Assembly (NCBI GenBank): GCA_963971225.1
Contig: OZ020269.1
Span: 88,940,783-89,004,782, forward strand
DNA: 64,000 bases
Direction of reading: 5' to 3'
From: Melieria omissa
Lineage: Eukaryota; Arthropoda; Insecta; Diptera; Ulidiidae
In this document: in pieces, positions 1 through 12,316 of the stretch
How the letters are laid out: each line of letters begins with the position of its first letter
Numbering within the stretch: position 1 is the stretch's first letter
Made by a program: the position numbers and the translations under genes
The notes under the pieces: model-generated
What the model was told of the DNA's origin: nothing
Seen by the model: the letters and a program-made list of their open reading frames with translations, nothing else
The model's database searches: none

Positions 1-1199
1 TACTTGAAATATTTGGGCGCAACATTTGCAGCTAAAGAAGCTTTTATAGCATGAGTCAAGTGTTAAGAATTTTTTTAAATTATAAAAAAAAATTTTCATA
101 AGCACAAGAAATTTGTGTGTAGCAAATATTTGAAATTCTCTTTCGCCTCTTTTTTAGGCCTCTGAATGTTTTATATTCCAATATATACGAGTTTGTATAA
201 TTATTTTATTTCAATATTTCAACGCCAGCAACATTTGAGCTAAAATTAGCTCGCCACTTGCTTCATATGACGTCAGTTTGCCGCACCCGCTGCCTGCTTT
301 CACATTGCCAGACGCGTATTTTTTGAGATTGAATAAAACAATTTGAAAACATTTAGTATATTGGATTTTTGTTTACTTTTTACTGATTACTTTTTTTTTT
401 GCATTAAAAATTCTGCCAAGCATCTTGAAACATTTTAAGAGTTTTTTGTTATATTTCATTAATTTTTTTGTTACTTTTTTTCAAACAAACGCGCACAGAT
501 TTACAATGATGTAATGAGCGCAGTGTTTAATAATGAATGCGCAGCCAGGAGCGCGACCAATACTGTGGCTAAATATGAATGACGAATGCAGCCAGTGTTG
601 CATGAGGCCACACATGAGAACGTGCCTTTCTATACAAAAACGAAAATCTATTATTTGCAATTGAAATTATTGCACAAGGTTGCCATGAAATTGATGCATA
701 ATGGTTCTCTTTGCCATAAAGTGCAATATTATAACAAACAATTATTATGTGAGCTAAGCATTGGCGGTATTCACCACCACTGCAGCTGCGAGATCAACAG
801 ATTAGCACACTCAAGGTTAGGTTAGTTTAAAGAGGAACGCGAACGCCATTTTGGGCAATTTTGTGTTGCTTCATGAAGAAAGTTCTGCTTTCAACTAAGT
901 TAAACCACTTCAGCCCTTAATTGAAGTTAAACAGATTCGGTAACTGAACCTTTCCTGCGCTTGTCAGGTCCAGCAAGAAACTCAACCACTCCATGGTGAG
1001 GAGCCATCGTTGTTGTTGGACAGCCGGGGTGGAGTAGCGCACTGTAAATTAGGAAGGTGTATTTGTGCTATGGATTTGCATTAATGGTCCAAATACATTA
1101 AAAACGGCAGAGACAATCTATATATGTACATATGACTTTTTTGCTGACTGACTAACTGAACGCTAAAGCTACAAATACGAAGTTTGAACTGTAAGCACA
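1..1199. other. AT-rich non-coding DNA
   Basis: I see no gene, RNA or clear mobile element here. A GGTTAGGTTA motif lies near 815-825, a short dispersed motif that recurs through the window, often at LINE 3' ends. The 79-codon frame at 586-825 has no recognisable domain and I do not treat it as a gene. Confidence 0.6.
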
Positions 1200-2640
1200 T
1201 CTTAAAGAATTAACTTCCTTTAAGATGGGAGTTTTTGAAATTCGAGGTCGAAAAGGGCAAAAAATGGGTTAAAGTGTTGTGTGAAGAAAAGTGATTTAAT
1301 AGAACTTTTGATTTCAAACTTGGTACAAATACTCTAAGTCAAAAATAATTTTACACGTATTTTTTTATTTTTTCGAAAATCAAAATTTAACATGGTGAAC
1401 CAAAGGTTAAGGTTTATATACGGAAAGACTACGAAAAAACGCTGAATCGATGGGAATATTGACTTCACAGTTAGTAAAAACACTTGAAAAAAATAATTTG
1501 ACACGAGTTTATAATTTTTTTGAAAATCAAAACTTATAGGGGTATGCCAAGGGTTAAAAGTTTGTATGAAGAAATATCATTTCTTACGCCTTTTGACTTC
1601 AAACTTGCTGAAAGTACTCTTAGTGAATAATAATTCATCACATGTTTTGCATTTTTTCGAAAATAAAAATCCGACCGTGTCAACGATGGGTTAAAAGTTT
1701 GTATGGAGAAACAAGATTTTATGAGCCTTTTGACTTCAAATTTGGTGAAAGTAGTCTTAGTGAGAAATTATTTGACACGCGTTTCTCATTTTTATAAAAA
1801 TCAGAACTTAAAGAGCTCAACCAAGGGTTAAAAGTTTGTATGAAAAAACATGATTTTATGGGCCTTTTGACTTCAAACTTAACAATTGAAATAATTCGAT
1901 ACGAAATTCTAATTTTTTTTCTGACCGGGTCAACGACGGGTTAAGTGTTTGTATGAAGAAACTGTGAAAAATGTGAATTGACTTGAAACTTTGTGAAAGT
2001 ACTCTTAGTGAGAAATAATTTGACAAATGGTTTTCACTCTTTTTAAAATCAAAATCTAACAGGGTCAACAATGGGTTAAAAGTTTGTATGAAGAAACATT
2101 TTTTTATGGGTCTTTTAACTTCAAACCTAAAAGCACTCAACAAGTGAAATAATTCGATACGTGTTTCTAATTTTTTTTTTAAATCAATATCTGACAGGAT
2201 CAAGAATGAGTCAAGAGTTTGTATGGAGAAACAAGATTTTATGGGTCAACGATGGGTTAAGTGTTTGTATGAAAAAACTGTGAAAAAAAGATGAATTAAT
2301 GGGCTCATTGACTTTAAACTTGGTGAAAGTACTCTTAGTGAGAAATAATCTAACAGGGTCAACAATGGGTTAAAAGTGTGTATGGAGAAACAAAGCCTTC
2401 GACTTCAAACTTGGTAAAAGTACGCTTAGTAAAAAATAATTCGATAATTTGTTTGTAATTTTTTTTTAAATCGAAATCTGATGGGTCAACGATGGGAAAA
2501 CATGCCTCATGCGCAAATTGACTTCAAATGTGCTGAAAACACATCAAATGAGAAATAATTAGATAAGTATTTCTTCATAAACATCTGACAGGATCAACAA
2601 AAGATTAAGAATAACTTGATTTATTGGCCCAATTGACTTT
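1200..2640. repeat. Diverged tandem array, ~135-bp unit
   Basis: About ten imperfect copies of a unit follow one another. Each carries, in order, a GGGTTAAAAGTTTGTATG-like block, a GAAGAAAC-like block, a TTTTGACTTCAAACTTGG-like block, an AGTACTCTTAGTGAGAAATA-like block, and a T-rich stretch with AAATC and GGGTCAAC. The first block recurs near 1550, 1689, 1825, 1939, 2071, 2207, 2251 and 2367, giving spacings of about 115-140 bp with one short copy. Copies differ by substitutions and small deletions, so the array is old. The 115-codon minus-strand frame at 1856-2203 is the repeat itself. A reverse-oriented partial copy lies at 31195-31480. Confidence 0.85.
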
Positions 2641-3989
2641 ACACTGGCGTGCAAAGCCGTGGGGCTTTGCTGGTAGTTCATAAAATTAGGAATTTTTGAC
2701 AGAAATACAACAACTATGCAATTGTTGTTCCAAGCACCCATCTGTCTATGATGCCTATGTCTATGACGTCGATGTATTCAAGACATAAGTTCGCTACAGA
2801 ATCAGCTGATTCTTGATTGATTTTAATAGTAGCTCTGTTTTAAGCTTAAACATTCAGTTTTTTTATTTTAAAATACTCTTAAGACATCAAACTATTGCAG
2901 AGACCACCAGACATGAGCTACTCAGGTAACTCATGTATGAAACAAATTTATTCCTCTTATTTAGTTATGAATAACATTAAATTTACCAACTCAAATCGAG
3001 TGTAGAATTACAAATTGAGGTATCTGAACTATTTCTCCTTCCTTCTACTTCCGAGTACATGGAAACTCTGCAAAAAGTATCCTCAACCAACATCTTCACC
3101 GTTTGTTTACACACTTTGACGTTGCCCTGTCCATCTCCTTCCCCCTACCACTCAACAGCCATTGCAGCCTATAATCACTCTAGACATGCAAATATTCTGC
3201 AGTATTTTTATGTCACACACACACACATACACCAACACATACACAGCATATTTTCATTGAGCAAACGAACAACCGCCAACAGGAATGTCGATTATTAAAT
3301 AAAAACAAAAATAGGACACAATTTGCATTAACTGCAGCCATGGCGCAAAAAATAAGGCAAAACGGAAACGGATTTTCAAACATCAAAGCCTCAGTGGCAG
3401 AACGGAGCGGAAGCGCGCAGGCGCCAAGCGCAATTTTATTGAAAAAATTCAATGCATAATTTTTATCGCATTTTGCAACGATTGTATTCAAAAAACATGC
3501 ATTTATTCGAATAATAAATAAATGTATAATTTGCAGCAAGCAAATCAAATGCAATTCAAATAAGCTGCGCGGCCCGACGATGGCGTCATGTTTTATCGCT
3601 TGAGCGCGACTCGGCGCGCAATAAGGTCGAAAGTGATCAAATAACTGCAGCGATGGCTGTGCGGCGAGCGCCGAGGGACCGCACGAAATTGTTTATGCGA
3701 ATTGCTGCCGCTGTTGGTTGGTTGCTGCCGCTTGGTGGCTACTGGCTGTCGATAGCGTGTGGAACGCACAGCGCTCTCGAATTGCAGGCGACGCGGCGGA
3801 GCTGCGGTTTCCAAATGCGGCTGTCGAACGCTTCTGATTGCGCTGTGATTCATGGCTGGCGGAATGTCAAAGCGCTACGAAATACAAACGCTCTTCTATT
3901 CTTTTCAAATTGCTGATGTTGTTTTGTTTTTATTGTCAATAATCCGCACGATGAGTCGATAGATGTCGCACAATTTTTGAAATTCTAGC
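2641..3989. other. Non-coding DNA with a locally GC-rich segment
   Basis: This interval has no gene that I recognise. The part from about 3560 to 3860 is much richer in G and C than its surroundings, with repeated GGCG, CGCG and ATGGC motifs, and it is open in both directions for about 85 codons (3593-3853 minus, 3653-3916 plus). Neither translation resembles a known family. The composition would fit a regulatory element or an untranslated exon, but this is inference. A short CA microsatellite lies near 3213-3245. Confidence 0.45.
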
Positions 3990-4265
3990 GAAATTTCTGA
4001 CTGTTAGACAATGGACTCCAGTGCAACGAACCGCGCGTGCTTGTGTGGAACGTGAGTTCCTGACAGACCTGGCTTGCGCAGCGAAAGTCGAAATCTCGAA
4101 TCTGCTCTCCTTCATTAAGAGGTCGAACTGGTTTCCCCTTGACTGAGACTATTGGTTGGCTCCAGAACACCATAAGAAGGGATTCACAATGGGCCATTGT
4201 GGCCTCCGAGTGGAAGTGCGGTCCTGCCGCACACACCCTTCCCTACCTAACCTAACCTACCTAAC
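3990..4265 (+). mobile_element. LINE 3'-end-like dispersed repeat
   Basis: The segment ends with repeated CTACCTAACC and CCTAACCTAACC motifs. Just upstream is a block (about 4185-4245) containing GGCCATTGTGGCCTCCGAGTG. A related block occurs in inverse orientation at 9290-9375, with GGTTAGGTTA followed by CACACTCGGAGGCC. Several fly non-LTR retrotransposons have 3' ends of this kind. The minus-strand frame of 83 codons across it has no domain I recognise, so I treat the segment as a repeat and not a gene. Confidence 0.45.
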
Positions 4266-4459
4266 CTGTGTGGAACGTGAACTGTGAATGTTCACCGTAG
4301 GGTCTGACATCATTTGTTGATTGTTTGCAAATAGTTGGAGTGAGAAATTTGTTGGATAATTGAAAACTGTGAGAGTAAACGCAACAAATCACATGACTTT
4401 GATTGAAATTTGATGCTTTTCATTGTCGAAATGTATTTTGTTTGTGAGAAATCTTCTTC

Positions 4460-5470
4460 TTCTTGTTTTTCCTCTTCTCGTCGCTATTTTCATTGTTCAA
4501 CTTTCTGCTACATATACTTCGACTTTTCTACTTCTTCGAGTCTACTTCCACTAATACCTTTCGTACTGCCTCTACCACTACATCTACCCATAGCTATACA
4601 TATACATCAGTTTCTATTTCTGTCCCCTCCTCTACACCACCTATGTATTCACCCATACATCCACCTATATTTTCTCTTACTCCCCCTAAACGTTTCTCTC
4701 CTCTGCATCTTCCTATACAAATACCTGTACCCATGTCTCTATCTCTGGCTACTCTGGTTACTTCTACCGCTAACACTTCTTCTACTTACACCTCTATCCT
4801 TACATCTCTACATAGACCTCTACGTTCACCCCTGCCTATACCTCAACTTCACCTCTGTCTATACCTATGCCTATACCTCAATCTCTAACTCCATCTGTGC
4901 CTCTACCTCTAGCTAAAACTCCACCACTACTCACACCAGTACGTATACCTCCACCTCTACCTGTAACTCCTTTACTTTATACTATACCTTTACTTATACC
5001 TGCACCTATACTTCTTCTTTTACCTATAACACTATGTCTACCTATACCTCTTCCTCTGCCATTAACTCCACCTCTACCTATAACTCCACATCTACCGCTA
5101 CCTACTTACCTCAACCTTTACATAGAACTCCACTTCTCCGTTTACTTATACCGTTATCTCTACTTATACCTCTACCTATACCACCACCTCTACCTATAAC
5201 TCTGACTCTACCTATAACTCCACCTCTACCTATAACTCCTACTCTACTTATAACTCCAACTTTACCTATAACTCCAACTCTACCTATAAATCCACCTCTA
5301 CATATACCCTCACCGCTCACCTATAACTCCACCTCTACCTATACCTCCATCTCCACCTATAACTCCACCTCTACCTATAACTCCACCTCTACCTATAACT
5401 CCACCTCTACCTATAACTCTACCTCTACGTATACCTATACTTATCCATTCACGTCTATATCTACGTCCAT
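4460..5470. repeat. Degenerate pyrimidine-rich minisatellite
   Basis: The plus strand is dominated by C, T and A in imperfect units near 18 bp, based on ACCTCTACCTATAACTCC and most regular at 5170-5430. Shorter CCTCTACCT and TATACCT units fill the remainder. Stop codons are rare in such sequence, so three overlapping plus-strand frames of 110-192 codons appear, rich in Thr, Tyr, Ser, Pro or Leu. They carry no non-repetitive domain and are best read as the translated repeat. Confidence 0.85.
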
Positions 5471-8400
5471 TCGTATTTTTCTTTTTCATCTATTTAAATG
5501 TCTTCTCATTCATCCTCCTGTTTTTGTTCTTCTTATTCAACTTGGTTCTTCTCCTTTTTTCGTGTTCTACTTCTTATTCTTTTCTTCTTTTACCCTCTCT
5601 TTGGATCTTTAAATCAGTGACACTATTTATTTACCTACTTCTTAAAGGGTTTATTGAAAACTCGAAGTAAATAGAGTCAGTGATGTTATTTATTGTAAAC
5701 CCACTTTTAAGAAATATTTATTGAAAGGTTTTTAATAAATAAAGTTAGCAATTCGGCGGAAATTCATTACAGGGCTCATAAAAATATATCTCTAGAATGC
5801 TATAAAACTGCTTCTTGGAAACATCAATTCCTTCAAAACATTTCACAGGTATTGTTACGGGTTTTCCATACCAAACCATATCCATATTAGATGTTCCCAA
5901 CCGACAACATGTCCCACAATTTTTATTGTATAGAAGGCGTGGTCAACGCCTGCTTGTTAAATGCTTTGCAAATTTTTTCTGTTAAAGAAAACCATCAATA
6001 ATAGAAAAATTTTTTGGGGGGTTTCAAAATATTCTTCTTTCTTTATTATATAAAAAAACTAATTTTTATTTAGATGTAGTTTTAAAGTCGACCCTAATAT
6101 TTCGGGGAGGTATCAACCCCTACATGAACATTATTTACATTTACAACGGTTTTAAATGCTTTTGGCAACATAGGTTTTCTGGTCTTTTTAGATCAGGTTA
6201 ATCGACAATACTGTCAACCATACAAACTTATGCTCCAAAGTTCAAAACCCTTTCGTTTTTCAACCGCATCAGATAGACTTTTTTCGTAGAGGTCGTACAG
6301 GTCGTTTTCTGTTGTCTGTTTTTGTAAGAAAATCATCATTTAGCATCACAAAAGAAACCCCCAAGGGAGCAGAAGTTGCCAACGACCGAAAAATTTCTGT
6401 GAGAGGTCGATTCTACACGAACTAGCCGCAACATCATATAGGAAGTTACAAAAACAACAGCTTCAAGTTGAAACAGATTGAAAAGCCTTTTTGAGACCCT
6501 ATACTCCCAATAGGAGTTAATACGGAAGAGAAAGTTTTAAAGTTAAAATATTTTCATGAGTTATTAATGCACAGTGAATACAAAAATCTCAAAAATTCAG
6601 AAGAAATTTCAGGTTCCTGCAGAACCACCGCAATTAACATAAAAACAGATTTTCACTATTTTTACAGTTGAAGTAGGTAGTGTTTAGAAATATATTTTAA
6701 AAAATAAAAAAAAAAAATTTTTAATTTAAAAATCAAATTAAGTTTTGAAGAAATGTGTACTGAATGAATTGATTTATCAAAAAAAGCGATTTTGGAAAAT
6801 TTTGTATTGAGACTCTTTTGTATTTTGTGTGCGATATGTTGACTCCGGTATTGTATTGAAGTCGCAGAGCTTATTTTCAAAAATTAGCTCGAATGATTCA
6901 AACATCTTCAGGAATTAGTGGTTTGGAAATAGAATAAAGTATTAAAAAAATAAATATTAAAAAGCAGGACCTTTTTCAAAATTTTTTAAAAATGAGCTCG
7001 ATGTGTGATGTGAACCTGGTGTGAGTCAGGTGAGTATAGAACGTGGCGAATAAAATAACTACAGGTTTTAATTAAACTACCTGTACCACGAAATGAATAT
7101 TTGTTTATTTGTAAAAAGAATCAATGTCAGAATATAATAAGGAATTGTAAGAACATAGATGTTTGCTCTAGAATAAGAACAACTGTCAGATATTTGAACC
7201 AGAATTTTAAACTGATTACAAGTAAACGTCATAACCCAAGAAAACTGCTACAAAATCTATTTACTGACGCTCAATACTATTTTTAACACAAAGTGAATGA
7301 ACTGTAGATTTGTTGCCAACTGTTTTCTGTGTTCCTTTTTTTAGCTTTAAGTTATTATTATTTTTTGGTAATTTAAAAATGTTCAACCTGACTTTTTTGC
7401 AAAAAAAAACAACAGTAAAAATACAATTTATGTACCGCAGCATATTTTACACGCAAAAATAAACACCACATTGGCGCAGTACGCACGTACGCAAAACCTG
7501 TCTATATGAAAATTTTCTACGAAAAACAATAAAAAAAACGGAAAGCATTCTCAATTCGCACCCACATAGATACGCGTATTGGCGAGGAAGCGTGACCATA
7601 GCGCCCAGCTGTCCAATAACTTTGTGCGTTAGCACAAACGCACAGAGAATTTACTCACATATATATATATATATACTTGTATGTTTTTGTATGCATTCAC
7701 ATACATATTCATATATGTGCATAAGTTTATTCTGCATCTAAAACCGTAGATAGAGTAACAAATTGAAAGAGGTCGAGGTGAAAACCATCAAGAAAAATTT
7801 TCTCTCTTTTTGTTACTTTTTTTGTTGTTGTTTTTATATTTAATTTGCGGTCATTGCGTATGGCTATTTTTATACTTTTTTATGATATTAATGCATAATG
7901 AATGCAGATGGTTTGCGTACTCAATGCAAAGTGGCTTCGGCGAAAAATGCCAACAACAGAACAGACATGTAGTCACTTTTATTGACGTTGAATTCTGCCA
8001 CTAAAGCGAGGAGCATTTTTTTATTTAAATTTTTTCAGTTCTTGTATTTGTTGTTGTATGGAAATTGAGCAACAAAAGGGTTCGGCGCTGGTTAATTGAA
8101 TTGGAATTTCTGATTCAGCGCGATTTCAATGTAACATGAATCAAGTATTTGATGAATTTAAGGCACATTGACTCAATTGAATTAAATGAAATTAATTTAA
8201 ATTTATTTTATGCCATTTAAACGTTTGCTGCAACATTGTGTTGTTTGTCAGCGAGAGTGCCATGGCGTCATATGGGTCACATCGATTTTCATTTAGGTGT
8301 CATTTGAAATTCGCACATGCGGCCGTTCTCACACGCTGAATTGCAAAAGTGACATCATGACAAAATGTCCTACTTCTTTATTGTTCAGTCAAAGTGCAAG

Positions 8401-9289
8401 TGTTGTTTTTGTTTGGATCAGTTTTCGTCACTTGCTTATAGCAATGACCCACTTCCGGCAGCGAAAGTAAAACACACACATACAAACACACATATACGAA
8501 AAACTAGCAGAATATCTGCTAATTTAATTAACTAAATGTATTGCCAACTCTATGATATCATCTGCAATTATCACAACCCTAGATTTAATTGTATTTGTTA
8601 GTACTTTTGTTACCGATTGTTTGCAAACTTGCAGGAAATTGCGCTTAATTTCCGTTCAAGTGGAACGTGTGTGTTGTGCCAAATGGAAAAAAAGTAAAAG
8701 TTTAATCTTCCGTTAAGATTTGTTTATAGTTTTTGTTTCATTGCTAATGCAATTTGCTATTTTTGTTGTTGTTTTATTATTTCATTATACATATTTTTTT
8801 GTTTGATTTTTATGCATTCAACAAAACAAATAAACTTACGCGTCTCTTTACTTTGTTTGTAATGTTTGTTTTTAACAACAATAACAAGCAATGCAAAATC
8901 CAATTTTATGCTTGATTAGGCAAGATTTACCATTGAAAATTCTATGCAAATTGTGCCTTCAGTTGCTTGTTAGTGGACTCTTTTGCTTACCTGCAATGAA
9001 AAGAGAAAATTTTGTTAGTTTTTTTTATGGTACAAACTGCTTAAGTGGAATTTAATAATAAATTTTGAGCTATTTTTGTTATTAGCATATAATGTGGAAA
9101 AAGGCAACTACAAAGTGAACTTTAATGATAAAAGGTCGCCCACTACCGAATTAACCCAAAATTTTTCCCATTAAAACCAAATCAGCTTAACTTAATCTCC
9201 GCTGAGTAGGTTAACCAATGTGTGCAGCGTATTCAATCCTCAGAGCATTAATTTATTTATTTTAATATTTTTTTAATATTAGTTACAAT
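5471..9289. other. AT-rich non-coding DNA
   Basis: No gene, structural RNA or complete mobile element is visible. A short (TA)n tract lies near 7657-7673 and homopolymer A or T runs are common. Two related stretches near 5610-5660 and 5680-5740 share TATTTATT and TTTATTGAAA motifs and may be a decayed local duplication. All open frames are 60-80 codons, unsupported by any domain, codon pattern or context. Confidence 0.55.
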
Positions 9290-9375
9290 ATAAGTTAGGT
9301 TAGGTTATGGTGGCTGCCTCTGTAAGAGACACACTCGGAGGCCTATTATGAGACCCGTTGTTATGTACCACAAAT
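9290..9375 (-). mobile_element. Antisense LINE 3'-end fragment
   Basis: The block begins with GTTAGGTTAGGTTATGG and continues through GGCTGCCTCTG, a CACACTCGGAGGCC motif and a GAGACCCGTTG motif. It resembles the segment at 3990-4265 in inverse orientation, and the 3' end of the LINE copy at 48746 in the same orientation. I infer a short, 5'-truncated non-LTR retrotransposon tail. No coding part is present. Confidence 0.45.
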
Positions 9376-11619
9376 TTCACCCGTTTTTGAAATGTACGAA
9401 TGCACACATTTCAAGCGGATGGGGAAAGGGGGCAAGGAAGAGCAGTAGTTAACTAAAACTTTGTGTTCAATATATGTCTACTTTTTGCAAGAATTGCAAG
9501 CAGAATATGCCTTTCGATCGTTTTTGATACCAAATGCGCACCGTGTTCCAATAGTTCTTTTACATTTTTACTCCCTGATTTTCTGACAAGGTTTGGAAAA
9601 CTTGCTGCATTGCGATAAGAAGTCAGTATGAAGATTTTCCTTTCAGTAAAGTTGCTCTACGCAAAATCTTCAGCTTTACTAAACTAAGATCTAAGTAATC
9701 AAGAAGAATTCACCCCTTGTACTATATGCTGTGATGCCAGCTGGGATCAACAGCGATTAGTTTTCCGTTTGATGGTATAGTTAGTTACTGACCAATTGGT
9801 CTAAAGTGTTAACTTTTGCTTTTGACTTATTGTAAAACGATATAATTTCGGGTAATTTTTTGTCACCAACATATTCTGGTTATGATGAAAAGTGCTGAAA
9901 GGGGCATCTTCAGCGAAAAACCAGCAATTGTTTGCTTAAGTAGTGTGTCCTTTTCATAGGACGTACATAGCAGTTCTCGCTAAACCCACTTTTCTCATAT
10001 ATCTCTTATGGGTGTTAACGAGCTTCATTCTTCATTACAATCGTTTCGTTTTTGGTGAGTGGTTTTGTCACCAAAAGAACGAAAAATTGGTTTGCCTGTT
10101 GTGTAACTCTACAGATTATCCAGAGATTTTCCATTTGACTTATAAACACCACTCAAAATTAATAATTAAATCATAATGTAGTAAGAAGTAAGAAAAAGTA
10201 AATAAGAATAAGTGACTAATAGCACCTTAAAGTAGTTTTTTTAACAGTTTTTTCTGTTGTTACCAATAAAAATAGTTCGCTCACTAAACACAAATGAGTC
10301 ACAACTCAAAAATCTGTAAATTTCAGGAGAGCCAAAAAACTTTAGAAAGTGCAGAAGCAATGCTATTAGAACAGACATACAGTATTTTTTCAGTTAGAGA
10401 AAACTGTTTTTAGTAGTTGAGTAGTCAGAGATGTCTACTGTGAATTGATTAATGGAAAAAAGGTAAATCTTGAAAAATTTGTAGTTGTGAATCTTTTGTA
10501 TTTGAGCTCCTAAGTACATGCTATCAACTTTTTTATTACTTCAATACTAATTCCAACTTTTTTCTCTCAAATCACTAATAAATTGCACTTATCACCAATA
10601 AATGACTACTTACGTTCCACAAGTTAAACGCCTTACAAACCAATGAAAATCTTCGACTATTAACAGACAATTTACTCGTAAAACACAATGTAAATATTTT
10701 CTGTACATATCTAGTTTCCTCTTTATAAGCTTTTAACTCAAAGCGCCAATAAACAAAGTTCCACAAAACCCCCACAAACATCATCTTCCTAATTTTCAAT
10801 ATTCATACAAAGAGTAAATTGCTGACACATTGTTCAACACCCGCTTCAATCGACAATAATATCACTTCAATGATTTTCAAATTGTTCAACAATTTATGAC
10901 TTCATTTCCAACCACACACACACACTTGCACATGCGCCATTAAACCCAATAAACCAATCGTCTATAAAGTAACACAAAATGTTTTTTAAACCTTTTTTAA
11001 TAGCCACACGCTGCCCGAAAAAAAACTTGCACACAATTGCAACGAATTTTTGCCAATTTACAAATCATAAATGTGCACAAAGAAAGCAGAGTAATATTTT
11101 TTGGAATATTATGTCATCGCTGCTGTCGTGGTCACACTGTCAGCAGCAGCAGCAGCAGCTTCGGTCTCTGCGCTCCAGTGTCGGCGTCATCACTTCATAT
11201 GAGGTCAACACGTAAAATGTTGTCATTGCTTTTACTGCTTGTCTCACTGTTCATCTGTCCGACTGTCTGTCACTATAATCAAATATAATTTTGATATTGC
11301 GCCGAAAATGTTATTAAAATAATTTGTACCTATTTAAGTGACAATTGTTTGTGTTGTGTTTAAATTGGGCGAGTGTCGAAATGTTTCGGTAACATGCAAC
11401 AATGGTGCGAATATTTTGTAAAAGAAAGTAGAATAAATGATGGACAACGATTTATAGACCTTTTGGAGGGAAACTCTGAAAAAGTTTAGTTGAAAATCAC
11501 AAAAATTTGTTAAAGAATCAGAAGTTTTTAAATCTTTAGGCAAACATTTTATTTGTTGAAATTTCTTGCAGTTATTTAAAAAAATGAATTGTTAGCCAAA
11601 ACTTGGTTTAAACGTTAAA
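9376..11619. other. Non-coding DNA
   Basis: No recognisable gene. The stretch contains short CA repeats (near 10912-10925) and a CAG trinucleotide run (near 11140-11160). The open frames of 60-84 codons, including one with a hydrophobic leucine-rich end at 11037-11288, depend on these simple repeats or have no similarity that I recognise. Confidence 0.5.
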
Positions 11620-11634
11620 TTACCAAATAGACGT

Positions 11635-11900
11635 TCTTAAGGCAGAGAATATGTTCCAGGTTTCCAGGCTATCGATGCTGTCCAGCTGTAAGCATGGACT
11701 TTCGCCAAGCAGTGACCCCAACACAATCCTGTAATTCCTCCGTGAGAGCAAAAATTTGTACATGGTGTACTTCTGGTCGTTCTTATGGAATATAATTATC
11801 GGGATTTTACTTCTGAACAATTGCTTACACGTCAAGTTTGCCTTCTATCGCAATATGTCCTCTAGGGCTCTATAGATTGCTTGCAAGGACCCGGCAAGTA
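11635..11900 (-). pseudogene. Possible decayed LINE coding fragment
   Basis: The composition is more balanced than its surroundings, and the minus strand is open for 71 codons (11620-11835). The translation contains a segment SRRNYRIVLGSLLGE, which loosely resembles the SR-x-x-x-R/K-x-x-x-G-x-LTGH region near the C-terminal end of many insect LINE polyproteins. The expected downstream C-x2-C zinc-binding segment is not evident. Another unrelated origin is possible, so this is a weak call. Confidence 0.3.
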
Positions 11901-12316
11901 AGAGATTTGTTCCATCAGGAAACAAGCTCCATTCTTTGTCTTTGGGTTTAAATGGTAACTCAAAAAGTTTAAGGCTTCCTTTCGTTTTTTATATTTATTT
12001 TAAATGTTAAATTTTTTCTTCAAAAAGTTGTTTTTATATTAATTGAATACATTTCTTCTAATCCTGAATTTTATGTGCCCAAAAATATGAAATTCACCCA
12101 ATACATTATAAGCGTTTTTTACAAATAATTAATTGTAAACAATTTTGCAAAATTGTAAACATAATTTGAACTAAAAAATGCATTCCTATATATGGAATTA
12201 TTAAAAAAAAATCAATTAATATGATAAATAAAATATATATCTATTATTTGACTTTAGAAATACAACGATCCAGCGGTCTTAAAGATTTAGGAAGCCTACC
12301 TACTTCAGATGTCTTA
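11901..12316. other. AT-rich non-coding DNA
   Basis: Very AT-rich sequence with poly-A and poly-T runs and no supported gene. Its last three bases (TTA, 12314-12316) are the left target-site copy of the inverted-repeat element that follows. Confidence 0.6.

Noticed and set aside
4410..5612. Thr/Tyr/Ser/Pro-rich frames resembling a secreted mucin or cuticle protein
   Set aside because: All three forward frames are open because the DNA is a degenerate pyrimidine-rich minisatellite. There is no convincing signal peptide followed by conserved cuticle sequence.
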